A stretch of DNA of 64,000 bases from Ampullaceana balthica (taxonomy: Eukaryota; Mollusca; Gastropoda; Lymnaeidae), in NCBI GenBank assembly GCA_944989445.1, contig CALYLW010001009.1, positions 62,001 through 126,000 on the forward strand, given 5' to 3'. Below the pieces are notes generated by a model that worked only from the letters and a program-made list of their open reading frames with translations, searched no databases and was not told the DNA's origin. The translations under genes were made by a program, and so were the position numbers. Below are positions 50,905 to 62,846 of the stretch, piece after piece. The first letter of the stretch is position 1. Each line of letters begins with the position of its first letter.

Positions 50905-52845
50905 AATTGTTATCCATACTTTAAATAGAATAGGACTGCGATTAAAGGTTTAAATAAAATACAAAATACACTAACACATTGTGTAATGAAAACAATAAAT
51001 TTGAGCTTTATTATAATATTTTAACAGGTGGCTCATTTTTTTAAATTATTATTATTTTTTTTTAAAAGACGAGATACATCTGTCTTAAGTAAAACCAGAA
51101 AAATATTCTTAAATAAGTAAACAAAAATTTTGTCTCGTAGTAATAAGTTAAATAGTTCTTGTTTATTTATTTTGTTACATTTTTAGTTAATAATAATAAT
51201 GAATAGGCTTTAAAAACTAAAAGGAAAAATTTATATATTGAAATATTGCTAAACATCTTGTTTTAACACGACGGGATGTACCATATTGTTTAATTAATTA
51301 AATGCGGTGGCAGTGCTTAAAATTAACAGTCAGAGATCTGAAATACATGTAATACTAAAACTAAAACGTACACAACTTAATAAATTTAGATTACATTTGA
51401 AACTGAAATGAATTGCCTGCATCGGAGCATCAATAAACTTTTTATTGATTGAATTGTTTCAAGTATATGATGTGCGTCTACAATTAAACACCATCCCTGT
51501 GTAAACTTTGTTTTCTTACAAAAACTGTTTTTTATTTTTATTTTATAACGACAAACATTTTTAATTGTTTAAAGCTAAAATAATTCATTAATTTCGTCAG
51601 AGGGTAACCAATAATTCAAGTTTAATAAGTTAGCTTTTTCCTTTACCTTTATGCAGCGTCAGAGAAGAGATGCTTTTTTTTGGTACGCTTTACCAATGAC
51701 TTTCTCTTCCTCATTATATATACAGAACAGAAACGAATACAATGAAAGTTTCGTAAGATATGGTGGTTTTATGTTGAAATGAAGAGCTTTGGGGCGATGT
51801 AAAAATAGCAGTGACGCTACTTGTTAATACTTTCAATCGAAGGTTTTCAAATCTTCGCTCTAGTACCCTTGAAATTTACAAAATCGTGTTTTCTAGAGGA
51901 AAATAATTATCTTACTAAATTATATGATTATGTTACTGTTCTCAAAATGAAACAGTTAATTAAGAATAAGGGCATAAATTATAAAATTAAATTATTGGCA
52001 CACAAACTAATCATATCAAAGAATAATTTAAGGAAAATTAAAGTTGTAAGAACCGCTACAACTAAACCTAAACAAGTCCTCACCCATTCTTAAAACCCCC
52101 TCAGCCTTAATCGGGGTTTCCCCCACCACGTCAACATGCGCACTTATTTCATTGTTAGCTTTCACAGCCATAGTATTTCATAGAGGCCTATCTATATTGC
52201 CTGATTATGTAATAATATTTCATACATTTTAATAAATAATGAGAACAAATTTGTTTTGACATATATGTATTGATTCTTTCGTATTTTATTTTCCTTTATA
52301 TGTTTTGTGTTACTAGTAGGAATAATTTAAAATGAAATAATGCTACAGCAGTTAGTTATTTGGAATCGAAATTTGTTGATTTCGATAAAATGAAGTGGAC
52401 TTTATCAATTCTGTTTCATTGAGAAAAAAATAATGGTTTAGTTCACTAACTTTCGATCTTAAAACACAAGATCCAGTTTCATTGGTCACTTTTTTTCCCC
52501 AGAGACGTAGGTAGATTCTGATTTAGAAACGCTATCCGTGGTGTGGTAGTGGTATAGGTAGACAGCAGCCAACTATGCAAGTGCAAGACATTGTTTTTTT
52601 TAAAATACGGTTTTTTTAACATTTTGGTCCTATTTTATTATTTTTTACCTGCATTAATGTGTTTAACTTTACCTTAACTCTTAACGTATGGTACAATATA
52701 TATCCTTGTCCTATCAAAATAGTACCGTTTCTTATATCATTTCGTATTTTACCATAATAATAGGCCATATCATACTTATCCGTATAATATAATGTTTTAC
52801 AATTAGGATGTACTCAACAACACCTTACCGCTTGCAGCAAACTCA
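50905..52845. other. AT-rich non-coding stretch
   Basis: A 90-codon frame at 51821-52093 contains a basic, lysine-rich stretch but no domain I recognise; no convincing splice context. Otherwise nothing. Confidence 0.35.
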
Positions 52846-52851
52846 GTAGGC

Positions 52852-53124
52852 TAGGGTTGGGCAAACTACGGCCCGCGGGTCGCATGGGGCCCGGATACGA
52901 GGTTCTTAGCGGCACGCGGAAGCCTTCAGTAATAATAAAAAAATATCGACATTTCAAATATATAAACGCAATTTTCCAGAAGAAATTGCGTTAAAAAACA
53001 ATAAATTAATGTTAAAGAGGGATATTTTTATTTGAACTGAGGCCAAATTTTGGTTTGGTGCGGTCCCTTGACGTTTCATTTCTTACTTATGCGGCCCTCG
53101 TCCTAAAAAGTTTGCCCACCCCTG
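52852..53124. mobile_element. hAT MITE (273 bp), TAGGGTTGGGCAAAC / CAGGGGTGGGCAAAC termini
   Basis: Left TAGGGTTGGGCAAACTACGG and right GTTTGCCCACCCCTG are inverted repeats. Flanks CAGTAGGC and CAATAGGT differ only by two transitions. The interior has GGCCCGCGGGTCGCATGGGG and GCGGCCCTCGTCC as in Charlie-type elements. Confidence 0.8.
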
Positions 53125-53194
53125 CAATAGGTCATTCCGATACTTCTGCGGCGCAGCACAATTAAAAACATTCTAATTTGTAACTCAATTTCCT

Positions 53195-53425
53195 CTGGCC
53201 TGTCATTTTCGAGCTTTGAACAGCAACTCCTCCTGAACCATACCAGATAGAGGGTTCGGGTTGTTTACAAATATGTTAAGGAGGTCCCGAAGATGTGCAA
53301 GGGCCAAGCAAATTACCGAAAAGGTTTCCTGGAAAATAAAAAAAACCCGAAAAAAAAATTAGTATTTTGTCAACCATAACATATATCGGGTTGAAACACA
53401 CGCCAAACGATAATTAATAGTATTT
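53195..53425 (-). mobile_element. repeat X, second copy, part 1 (3' portion)
   Basis: Reverse complement of about 39750-40010. Carries the LAHLRDLLNIF... and SGMVQEELLFKARK frame without the changes seen in the first copy. Separated from its other half (55413-55530) by the MITE at 53426-55412. Confidence 0.65.
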
Positions 53426-55412
53426 GGGGCCGTCCATAAATGACGTCACGGTATTTTGGCCGATTTTCACCCCCCCCCTCGTCACGCGTCGTCACAAAAA
53501 GTTAGACACCCCCCCTCCGAAAATACTTCACATAGCTTTGACCCCCCCCCCTCCAAAAAAAAAGACAAAAACAAAAACAAAAAGAACAAAAAAAAACAAC
53601 AACAAAAACCCACCTTATTTTCTAGCCCGTTTGTCCCGCTTTTTTCAATACTTTAATTAAATACAATTAGTTTTATTTTGATTTTGGGTACGAATGACAT
53701 AATATTTTCTTAAATTTAATTAAATATTCAAAACGGTGATATTTTTTATAAATTTAAATTGCTTTATTATTAGCTAAGCCAGTTGGTGCGTCGATTTCTG
53801 GGGTTATTTACATTTTACTCCTTGATACGGCCTTCCCGTGACTTGTCGGTGATCCCGAAGCGTAAGGTGACCAGACGTCCCGATTTCAGACTTCATGTCC
53901 CGCTCAAGTGACCAGACGTACCGATTTTTTGCTAACCTGGGACCTCCCCCCCTTTAGTCCGAGGGGCCCCATCCCGCTTTGCCCCGGAAAATCTGATCAC
54001 CTCATTTTGTGCTACTCTCGCATTGCGATGTCAAGAATTTGATGCATTCAATAAAGTTAATGAATACTATTATATCTAGAATGGCCAGGGGCGTTAGACC
54101 CAAAACCAATCGAACAATTATATCAAGCTTAAAACGTTTATAATTGTATCATATAGATCCCCCCCCTAAAAAAAATTTATTAAAAAATTTACAAATGAAA
54201 CAAAAAATAATAATTGATATTCCATGTCGTTTTGACTTAAAATATCTACACATAATCCTATTCATATAATTTTTTAGACACTTATCATGCTTGTAAAACT
54301 CACCGGAGGGGGGGGGGCTAACGACGCTCCCCCAAATCCCCGCCCGAGTCATGTGGGTAGGAGCTTGAGTCTGGGGGGACGGGACGCACACACAACTTAT
54401 ATTTTGGGGTAATGGGCAAAAAAGTTCGGCGACTCCTACCGTAAGAAAACCAAACGGAGCTGCGGCTACATCACAAATGCTTTGATGTCAACATCAAACG
54501 ACGCTTTTATACGTTCTCTTATGAGTTCTCAAACTTAAGGATTATAATTAGCTTTAATTTTCATTTCTTGATAACTTACGCCAACCGGCGTTTGATGTCC
54601 TACATATATTGTATTGCATTTCTTTGGCACTTTGAGAAGCACTGATAGTTTATTTTAAAAAAATATAATTTAAAAAAATAAAATAAAACAAACCCGTAAA
54701 AACAAAGTTTTTGACTATAAATCCCTTATATATGAGACATAACTAACAGTATTGATTATTTTCAAACATTTACAGACTGAATCTGTCTTAACTCAACTTT
54801 GCATCATAACCCTAGTTGGGGGGGAGGGGTGGGTGGGGGGGGGGAGAGGGGAAAAGTCTGGTCACCGATTCGCTTGACCGAGCTCAGAGTGACACGTAAA
54901 ATGTAAACAAAAGCGCCCGTCGCTTCGTTGGGTCGCCTCAATGCGTCAGCTCAAAATTTCACGTGGGGAAAAAAACAATAACAAACAGTGAATTTAAACT
55001 ACATACCTCATATAAGGATAAACTAAAAATGCATTAATTTAATTACGGTACGTTCGATCGATCTGAAATTTTGATACGATGCATTGTTAGGTTAGACGGG
55101 TCCGTGTGCCAAATTTCAGTTCGATCGGATCATGGGAAGTGGGTCATTTTTGACTTCTGTTTTTCCGCCCGCCGAGCCCAAGACAGAGAGAGATGATGAC
55201 AGACAGAGACGGCCGCGAAGTTAATATAAGGGATTTAAAAAATAAAAAGTCATTTAATAAATTGTAAGCGACCAAATATTACAGTGGAAGTTTCATTTAA
55301 AGTTACCCATTTCATGTGATGTCACATTTCTTCAACCCCCCTCCCTCCCCCTCGTCACAAAAGTGTGACCCCCCTCCCCCCTAGGTGCGTGACGTCATTT
55401 ATGGACGGCCCC
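53426..55412. mobile_element. long MITE-family element, copy 10, inserted in repeat X
   Basis: Left end GGGGCCGTCCATAAATGACG, right end inverted, flanked by TTT at 53423-53425 and 55413-55415. The intact first copy of repeat X shows a single AAA (TTCTAAATATTA near 39750), so this is a genuine 3-bp duplication. The interior holds part of the 1.2-kb core and a family Y copy. Confidence 0.88.
54684..55240 (-). repeat. family Y interspersed repeat, copy D, inside MITE copy 10
   Basis: AACCCGTAAAAACAAAGTTT, TTGACTATAAATCCCTTATA at one side and GTTAATATAAGGGATTT at the other, with the CATTGTTAGGTTAGACGGGT core. It includes a poly-G run at 54815-54850 not found in copy B. Confidence 0.8.
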
Positions 55413-55530
55413 TTTAGAACAATGTTGGAGAAGGAATTTTTGAAAAATCCTTTTTCGTTCGACTCCCGTAATTTTAGCAGCAATTTGTAGCTAGCAATTG
55501 TTTGGTTTACTTTCAGAATTATTGATTTTA
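55413..55530 (-). mobile_element. repeat X, second copy, part 2 (5' portion)
   Basis: Reverse complement of about 39630-39750 (for example TTTTTCGTTCGACTCCCGTA). Completes the copy begun at 53195. Confidence 0.65.
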
Positions 55531-55534
55531 AATG

Positions 55535-56510
55535 ACTTTTAATGTAATCTAGAATGATAGTTAATGGGGTTTTCCTGATTTTTGGATGCTGATGTTAGAT
55601 TGTTGTGCGGTGCGCATTATATTGACATATTCTTGGTGTGAGGGAATATGACGTCATAGATAAAATATGCGATAGTGACTGTTTGTTGTTGATAGCAGAG
55701 GAGAGCATTGAAATTGTTGTGTTTAGAAGGACTCCTTTGTTAAAGAGTGGAAAAGATTAAACATATAGATTATTCAGATCTAGAGTGATTTTTTAAAAAT
55801 CGGAAATTCTTTGTTGGAAATAGCGTTTAAATGCTCATTCGAGTTTTTATTACTTGTTTTTACTTTCTTACTTTCTTGAAACTATTTTGGTGGCACATGC
55901 GCAACTCGTGGCTATCCAGTATTCTGAATTATCAGTATCAGGTTTACAAAATATAGCTTACCGCTCGATCTCCCTTTGTCAAAAATATAATAATAATGAA
56001 AACAATCATTATATTAATATAAACATTTTAAAAATATTTTTACCACCGACAAAAATCATGGGAAGTAGTTCATGTCTGACGCCTTAACATAACGAGGAAG
56101 GGTCCGTGGTTTGTCACAGATTGTAACTATTTGTAACGTGCATGGAGTGATGTAAAAACTTTTGAAAATACCTTGATATACTTTCTGGACGGACTAGTAG
56201 CCTGCTCTTACCAGGCAACAATAATGTCATATGATCAGGGTTTATGTGCAGCTTTGTGATTTATTGGAGTTTAAAGGTCATGGGATTGGGATTTCATCAG
56301 GACCATAGGCTGAACATAGTCCATTGGTGACGTGGTTGCTCTAAATTCCCTTTGCCTATTTGGTTCTTAGTACTTCTTAGGGTACTTCCCGTTAAGAAGA
56401 CTACGGCACACGGCCACCACCCCCTCTCTGTTTTATATGAGCATGAGGCCCTTTATTACCTCTAGCATAGTTCAATATAAACTGTGTATTATGGTGAATT
56501 GCTTATTTTT
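55535..56510. other. AT-rich stretch with no supported gene
   Basis: A 77-codon frame at 55854-56087 has no recognisable domain. GTGCGCATTATATTGA near 55610 recurs in the family Y copy at 56760-56880. Confidence 0.35.
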
Positions 56511-56514
56511 TTAA

Positions 56515-57015
56515 AATATCCTTTATATTAACTCATTGTGTCTGCTTGAGGCAGGCGGGCGGGCGGTGCCGACAAAACTTTGGATCGATTTTTAACCCAT
56601 TTCCTCGTAAGCTAGCAAGCTGAAATTTTGCAGGCAGACTTGTGCCGATGATAAAAATGATGCATCGAAATTTCAGCTAAATCGAATGTACCGTAATGAA
56701 ATTAATGAATTTTTAGATTATTTTTTATTTATCTCTATGTAACATGTTTATTTTTTTTTGCTATAGTGTCGTGGTGCGTATTATATTGATCACCTTTCCT
56801 GTCGCTCAATAAGGTGCGTATTTTATTGACAATGGTTTTTTATCAACATATTCCTGATCGGTGCGCATTATATTAAACATGTTTTACGATACATAACTAC
56901 AATTTTGGTTTTTGGATTGTCTTGCGTTGCGTATTATAATGTTCATTCTAATTTTAGTCATGTCTTGTACATAAAGGATTTATAGTCAAAAACTTGTTTT
57001 TTTAACGGGTTATTT
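56515..57015 (+). repeat. family Y interspersed repeat, diverged copy E
   Basis: Starts ATCCTTTATATTAACTCATT, has GGCGGGCGGGCGG, GCATCGAAATTTCAGCTAAA and TCGAATGTACCGTAATGAAA, and ends AAAGGATTTATAGTCAAAAA then CTTGTTTTTTTAACGGG. Its middle holds GTGCGTATTATATTGA-type repeats absent from the other copies. Confidence 0.65.
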
Positions 57016-57712
57016 TTTATTAGTTGTTAATTGTTTTTCCCGTTTTAGTATAAAAATAATCATATTTAGATCTTATCGACAAAAGGCAGCGAACACTTAG
57101 AAAAAAAAAGTTAGAATCGACTTTACTCTAAATCAGTGGTTCCCAAAGTGGTCCATACGGACCCCCAGGCGTCCGCGGCACCCTTCAGGGGGTCCGTGGA
57201 AAATTAAAATTCATTTGGGGGTCCCTGAACAACGTCAGGGGGTCCGCGCAAGGTTTAACATCAAATAATAAAACTGATGAATTTTTATTATTATTGCAAT
57301 TAAAATAAATAATATAAATAAAGTAGTATGTGAATGCCTGTTCTACTAATTAAATGCCATCTTAGATACTATCCTTCTTGGATACAATGTTGTTTTACGT
57401 AGAAAACGTAGTAGAACTACAGTAATTTCACATCTATAACCAATCTAAATACTTGGTTTTTTGAAAGGTAAAGCTTGATGCAGAAGAAATGCCGAATTCC
57501 TATAACTATAAGTAGAAAAATACAAGTTTTTAACTTGAATCTACGAGGGTTGCAAGGTTGTGTATTTTTCGATGTGTCGAAAGTTATATTTATCTAAATT
57601 GTATCCTACCATCAAATAATGTTTTAAATAGGGCTTTACTGTAGCATTCCATTGAAAACGTTAATAATTCTTAACAGTGGTCTGTTACAACAGATAAGAG
57701 AATGAGTGAGCT

Positions 57713-57877
57713 GAGGGCTGGATTTAGACTTGATGGGGCCCTAAGCTATTTAAGGCCCTTTTGAAGTCTAGATATTCTATATCAGTGACAAATATGAAAA
57801 CAAAATTCCGGGGGCCCCCAAGAAGGCAAGGGGCCCTAAGTTATAGCTTGTTTAGCAAATAGGTAAATCCAGCACTG
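57713..57877. mobile_element. nested hAT MITE (165 bp)
   Basis: Left GAGGGCTGGATTTA and right TAAATCCAGCACTG are inverted. Flanks AGTGAGCT and AGTGAGCC agree at seven of eight positions. Interior GGGGCCCTAAGC and GGCAAGGGGCCCTAAG. Confidence 0.85.
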
Positions 57878-58194
57878 AGTGAGCCGAAGAAACAATTCCG
57901 ACACTATGGCGTTAATGAATATTTGAAGTATGGCTAAATGTTTGGAATCAGATACGAAAGGTGAAACTGAAACGTTATTAACTGAATTTTAAAAAAAAAT
58001 GTTTTAAGTTAAAGCAATACTCTTGACTTTCTGGCATACTTAAAACATGTTCTACCAAATGTATTTTCAGTAAATTGAGTCATTCATCAATATCAAATAT
58101 TCAAAAAAATCTTAATGAAAGTTTGCATATATCACTACATTATGTCATTAGAGCAGTTAATAAAATCAAAAGGAATGTCTCCAATTAGCGATGC

Positions 58195-58805
58195 TTTGCT
58201 CAACATTGTTTGGAACATGAAGAAGACTATAATGGATTATTTATTCACACAGAAGTACGCTGGTTATCATCACATACATATTTAAATCGATTTTATGCTC
58301 TCTTTGATTCAGTGTCCGAATTCCTGGAAAACAAAGACAATGATCAGCAACACAATTAACTCTAAAAAATGACATATCCTTTATGAATGAATTATTTACC
58401 CAACTTTAACGAAACTAATTTGAAACTACAACTACTACAAGGTAACCGATTAAATTTAATCAAAACTAAAAGCGTTAAGTCTGAGTTTGTTGCAAACCTT
58501 TTTCTGTGCAAATAAAACTTAGGAACAGGAGAATGTTCTCAGTTTTCAAATCTTTTGAAATTGCAAAATAGAGATAAAGATTTGCTTGCTTACTGCCAAA
58601 ACTTAATGGCTCTTCATGCAGACCTCAGACCTGAACCAAAGATTTGTAGGCATTCGTCACAATTGGATATTTCCGAATGGCAGTTGAACTCTTTAGCGCA
58701 TGGACAATCTCAGGTCAAAAACACAGATGAATACATGCTAATACAGGAGAAGCTTATTGAAATATCCACAAATGGGGAACAAAAACCAATGTTTGGACTA
58801 GGATA
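58195..58805 (+). pseudogene. ZBED5/SCAND3-like hAT transposase remnant
   Basis: The frame at 58246-58269 reads HTEVRWLS, the signature of the ZBED5/FAM200/SCAND3 group of hAT transposases, followed by LNRFYALFDSVSEFLENKDN. After stops and shifts come NETNLKLQLLQG (family LN-x2-LQG), VANLFLCK, and the block DLLAYCQNLMALHADLRP with LIEISTNGEQKP, matching the HL-x2-L-x2-DF and LI-x-L-x-TNEELK segments. N-terminal BED finger and C-terminal dimerisation region not found. At least three disruptions. Confidence 0.85.
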
Positions 58806-59021
58806 GCACAAATTCTTGTTACAAAGTCAGATACCAATTTTATAGGTTAGTGTGCAGACCTTTTTGACTGTTTTCCTGTCTTCCTATTTGGTAGAACAAA
58901 GATTCAGTGGCGTTATGAACCTCATCATAAAAAAACAATAACAAAAATAAAATAAATAAACGACTAGAAATTGGTGCTCGTGACGATTTGCGGTTCCTAC
59001 ACATAAACATTGAGTCGGTCA

Positions 59022-59225
59022 TAAATCCTATATATTAAAAGGCTATGTTCTGTGCGGTCATCGATAGCGATCGGTCTCTCAAAGCCAATCATATTGAACA
59101 CGTTTACGCGGAAGTTCCAAACGAGTTGTTTTTGGTGCAGTATTTCTTACAAGACTTTATTTTGAGTTATGCGCGTTGGGATTTATAGTCAAAATCTCTG
59201 TTTTTACGAGTTATTTATTTTAACT
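59022..59225 (+). repeat. family Y fragment inside the hAT element
   Basis: AAATCCTATATATTAAAAGG at one end and GGGATTTATAGTCAAAATCT then CTGTTTTTACGAG at the other match the family Y termini. The interior is short and diverged. Confidence 0.55.
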
Positions 59226-59599
59226 AAAAATGAATAGTATTTTTGACATGATGCACATGTATGCCGGTCGAGGCGGCTGTTGGAGGGGAGTTACAACATG
59301 CCACCGAACGGTGGCGGAACGTCTTTGGACGGGCTTTGTTGCTCGTACACTCATACAATCTCATCACGTTAATCCAAGTTATTAATTGTTTTCAATTTAA
59401 TCTTAAACAAAAGTGATAATTTCAATAAATACCGTACTTTTCATCAAAATGTTGCTTTTGTTATTTTTGTAGTATGCATTTATAAAGTTTTTTTCACTTG
59501 GGGGTCCGTGGGGAAGTTATGAGTATAAAAGGGGTCCGTGGGTCAAAAAAGTTTGGGAACCACTGCTCTAAATCGTGGTTAAAGTGACATATTTCTTTT

Positions 59600-61284
59600 G
59601 GGGCCGTCCATAAATGACGTCACGCACCTAGGGGGGGAGGGGGTCACATTTTTGTGACGATGCGTGACGAGGTGGAGGGAGGGGGGTTGAAGAAATGTGA
59701 CGTCACATCAAAAGGGTAACTTTAAATAAAACTTCTACTGAAATATTTGGTCGCTTACAATTTATTTAATGACTTAAAAAAAAATCAGTGCTTCTCAATG
59801 TGCCGGTCGGTAGGCCATCAGACGCTGGTTGGCGTAAGCTATCAAAACACGAACATTAAATCTAATTATAATCCTTAAGTTTGAGAATCCATAAGATAAC
59901 ATATGAAATTGTCATACTGCGTCGTTTGATGTTGACATCAAAGCATTTGTGATGTAACCGCAGCTCCGTTTGGTTGTCTCATGGCAGGAGTCGTCGATTT
60001 TTTTGTGTGGCCAAAATATACAAGTTTATGTGTGCGTTACCCCCCCCCCAACCCCCAGACTCCAGGTCCTGCTCACATGACTCGAGGATTTGGGGGAGCG
60101 TCGTTAGCGAAAATGCTACTGGTGAGTTTTACAAGCATGACAAGTGTCTAAAAATGATCTGAATAGGATTATGTGTAGATATTTTCAGTCAAAGCGACAC
60201 GGAATATCCTTTTTATTTAAAAGGGGAGGGGGAGGGAATCTATTTGATAAAATTAAAAACGTTTTAAGTTTGATATAAATGTTCGATTGGTTTTTGGTCA
60301 AACGCCCCTGGCCATTCTAGTCTTCTAGATTATCTAGATACAATGGTAAAAGAGCCCATTTAAAATTAGTCAACTATTCATTAACTTTATTGAATGCATC
60401 TAATTCTTGACATCGCAAATCGAGAGGAGCACAAAACAACTTTTCTTCTTAGCTCAGTTTTTAAAGGCATTGATTTTAAATATCACAGAAAGGATTCTTG
60501 ATATAGACATGTCATGTGGATTAAGATTATTGTCACTTGTGTCAATATAAATGAAAGTAGGGTAGATTTAGGTGTCTTCGTCTAGTTAAGTATAGTACGT
60601 AGGTAAGAAATCTACATAGTTGTGAAATTTTAAAAAACATGCATTTTCTGGAAGGAACCGGTTCAATAATGGGCATATGTTCCAAGTGTACACGTACACA
60701 TGACGTATTTTAATATATCTAGTGGATTGTAGTGGATGTTATATGTCCCAAATGAGTCTGCATTACCCCCAAGAATTCCCTTTTTGACCCCAGATGAGGT
60801 TATTTACCTCCGTTCGCCGACCTCTTTCTTACGGAATGCCCGTCAGTCAATTGAGGGATTTTTTAAAAATAAATTTTTTAAATGTTATTTTTAAACAATT
60901 TTTTTTCTAAACAAAGACGTTAACCGTGATGATTAATAGTCAATGTTTAATTTGTATGCATTAAAATAAAATATAATCTAAGGATGTTAACACAGTTCGT
61001 TTTCTGAAGGCCGGTTAAAAGTGTGTAAAAAATTCTTCACGCGGGTTACAATATTACAATGTAGATCTCCACTAAATAAATAATAAATACTTAAATGACA
61101 ATAAAAGTAATTTGAAACATATTTATTTTCAAATAGAAAATAAAGTGTTTTTTTAGGGGGGGGGGTCAAAGATTTGTGATGTAATTTTAGAGGGGGGGGG
61201 CTAAGTTTTTGTGACGTAGCTTGACGAGGGGGGAGGGGGTAAAAAATCGGCAAAAATCGCGTGACTTTATTTATGGACGGCCCC
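59600..61284. mobile_element. long MITE-family element, copy 11
   Basis: Left end GGGGCCGTCCATAAATGACG, right end TTTATTTATGGACGGCCCC, preceded by TTT and followed by TTA. The interior is nearly collinear with copy 9 over about 1.6 kb. Frames inside (for example 59974-60162) recur only because copies share DNA. Confidence 0.88.
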
Positions 61285-61654
61285 TTAACTATAGGTAAAT
61301 AATTTAAAAGTAGATCACATTAGATGCCCTACCAATCAGTATACTTAATGAAGCAGACATGGTTGGCTGTGGTGGAATCTTGCACACACAAAAAATGCTG
61401 GTTGTCCTCCTTTGTTAAAAGCGTGAACACACTACAGACGACAATAAAGTGAAACCTCGCATAACGAGTACCTCTCATAACGAGGTTTTTTTTCCATAAC
61501 GAGCTTTTTTTTGTGTGAAAAATTTGCTCCTTTAATAAGCGAAAACGATTAACGCAGAAAGGGAAATTCCTTTTTTCCTGGAAAATCATTTGTAGGCCGC
61601 CACTTCCACCCTGATGCATTAGTAAGTATGTGTTTAGCACTCGGTTTGTTAGCG

Positions 61655-61869
61655 CAGTGGCTCCCAACCTTTTTTTGGGTGGCGACCCCTTTAAATAAAA
61701 GCCATGTGACCCGCGACCCCCATGAAAATTAAATAAATCATTTTCAATTTTTTTTTAAATAGAGCAAATTTGAATCATAGTGAATATTTTTAGTCAACAG
61801 TTGGCGACCCCTAGAAAACCCGTCGCGACCCCCTCCTTGGGGTCGCAACCCACAGGTTGGGAACCGCTG
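61655..61869. mobile_element. hAT MITE (215 bp), SPIN/Charlie-like, nested in the pogo element
   Basis: Ends CAGTGGCTCCCAACCTTTTT and (inverted) CAGCGGTTCCCAACCTGTGG, with perfect 8-bp duplication TGTTAGCG at 61647-61654 and 61870-61877. The interior GGCGACCCC and GGGGTCGCAACCC resembles SPIN-type hAT elements, a family reported to have moved between animal phyla, including a pond snail. Confidence 0.92.
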
Positions 61870-62022
61870 TGTTAGCGTATTGTTTTCGTGTGTGATCATC
61901 GTTTGTACACATTTTTATTTCAGACAATATTCGTAATTTTTTATGTGTAACAACCTGTACTCAAATGCCTTCTTAAAAAAATTTAAAACAAAATAAATAC
62001 ATAAAATAAATTTACTTTTGAA

Positions 62023-62260
62023 ATGAAACGTAAAATCATTGAAAAGCGAGAACAATGTGTTAGCGTGGCTAATCCAGCGCACACATACACTCGTCAACAT
62101 TAAATATCTGCACTATTCTCAAGAACGAAATCAAAATTAAGGAGATGGATGCTTCAAATGGAGTGTGAAAGGGAGTGTAAAGAATGTCTACGAAACGGTT
62201 ACGACACATTTTCGTCAAATTTTGAAGCGTCGGCAAAAACAAATGTCTTTAGACAGTTTT
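62023..62260 (+). pseudogene. Tigger/CENPB-like transposase N-terminal remnant
   Basis: The frame MKRKIIEKREQCVSVANPAH followed after a stop by ISALFSRTKSKL and later KRLRHIFVKFEA-like damaged sequence corresponds to the N-terminal helix-turn-helix of Tigger/jerky/CENPB-type transposases (KRKIIE...TIS-x-ILK). Only about 70 codons remain. The DDE domain is absent. Confidence 0.7.
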
Positions 62261-62557
62261 CTAGTTAAAAAGGTTTAATTATAATATTTGTCATAAATTC
62301 ATATTTTTATTTAGGTTTTTTTGTTTGCAATCTAAATTGCGTTCCAGGTTGTTACACTCTTTAACAATTCATAACTAATTTTATTTGCATAATTGCTAAA
62401 ACAATTTTTTGAAAAATTAGTATTTTTTCAGCATGGAACGCATTATCGTATTTTACTTTGATTTGTATGGGGGAAAATTGTTTCGTTTAACGAGTGTTTC
62501 GCTTAACGAGTAAGACTCTGGAACGAATTAAACTCATTATAAGAGGTTCCGCTGTAC

Positions 62558-62690
62558 CAGTGGTTCTCAACCTGTGGTCCAGGGACCACTGGTGGTCCGG
62601 GGAGTAGTGCCTGGAGGTCCGCGAGAAAAGAATGAAATTGTTATTTGTTAAATTAAGAACACGAAGCGGTCGGTATAAATGGTGTGACAT
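62558..62690. mobile_element. hAT element fragment, one end only
   Basis: CAGTGGTTCTCAACCTGTGG followed by TCCAGGGACCACTGGTGGTC is a Charlie-type terminus. No matching right end was found, so the element is truncated. It begins three bases after the pogo element ends. Confidence 0.6.
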
Positions 62691-62846
62691 TCTGAATATA
62701 TTGATTAATTTTAATCCCTCGATGTCGAGAGCGAATCTCCCAAAACAATATGTTTTGAGTCTATGTTTTTATACCTGAAATCAAATTACGTCACACTAGA
62801 TTCGAACAGACTGGTAATATTTGTTATATTAACATTAAAAAATAAT

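Larger units (their letters stand above)
57134..59565. mobile_element. hAT transposon, 2432 bp, with perfect 8-bp target duplication
   Basis: Ends CAGTGGTTCCCAAAGT and (inverted) CAGTGGTTCCCAAACTTTTT, flanked by CTCTAAAT at 57126-57133 and 59566-59573 without mismatch. GGGGTCCGTGG subterminal motifs at both sides. It carries a transposase pseudogene (58195-58805), a nested hAT MITE (57713-57877) and a family Y fragment (about 59022-59225). The perfect duplication suggests a comparatively recent insertion although its gene is broken. Confidence 0.92.
61447..62554 (+). mobile_element. pogo/Tigger-type element with TA duplication
   Basis: Left AAGTGAAACCTCGCATAACG and right (inverted) CAGCGGAACCTCTTATAATG are inverted repeats, flanked by TA (61445-61446 and 62555-62556). 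Subterminal ATAACGAG and TTAACGAG words are typical of pogo-like elements. It encloses a transposase remnant and a nested hAT element. Confidence 0.85.

Noticed and set aside
51821..52093. 90-codon lysine-rich ORF as a gene
   Set aside because: No recognisable domain, no splice context, and composition like the surrounding AT-rich DNA.
53424..54391. Proline/lysine-rich ORFs and an 80-codon frame with EFYKHDKC
   Set aside because: They arise from C-runs, A-runs and shared MITE-family DNA; similarity between copies (60100 region) reflects DNA homology and both are broken.
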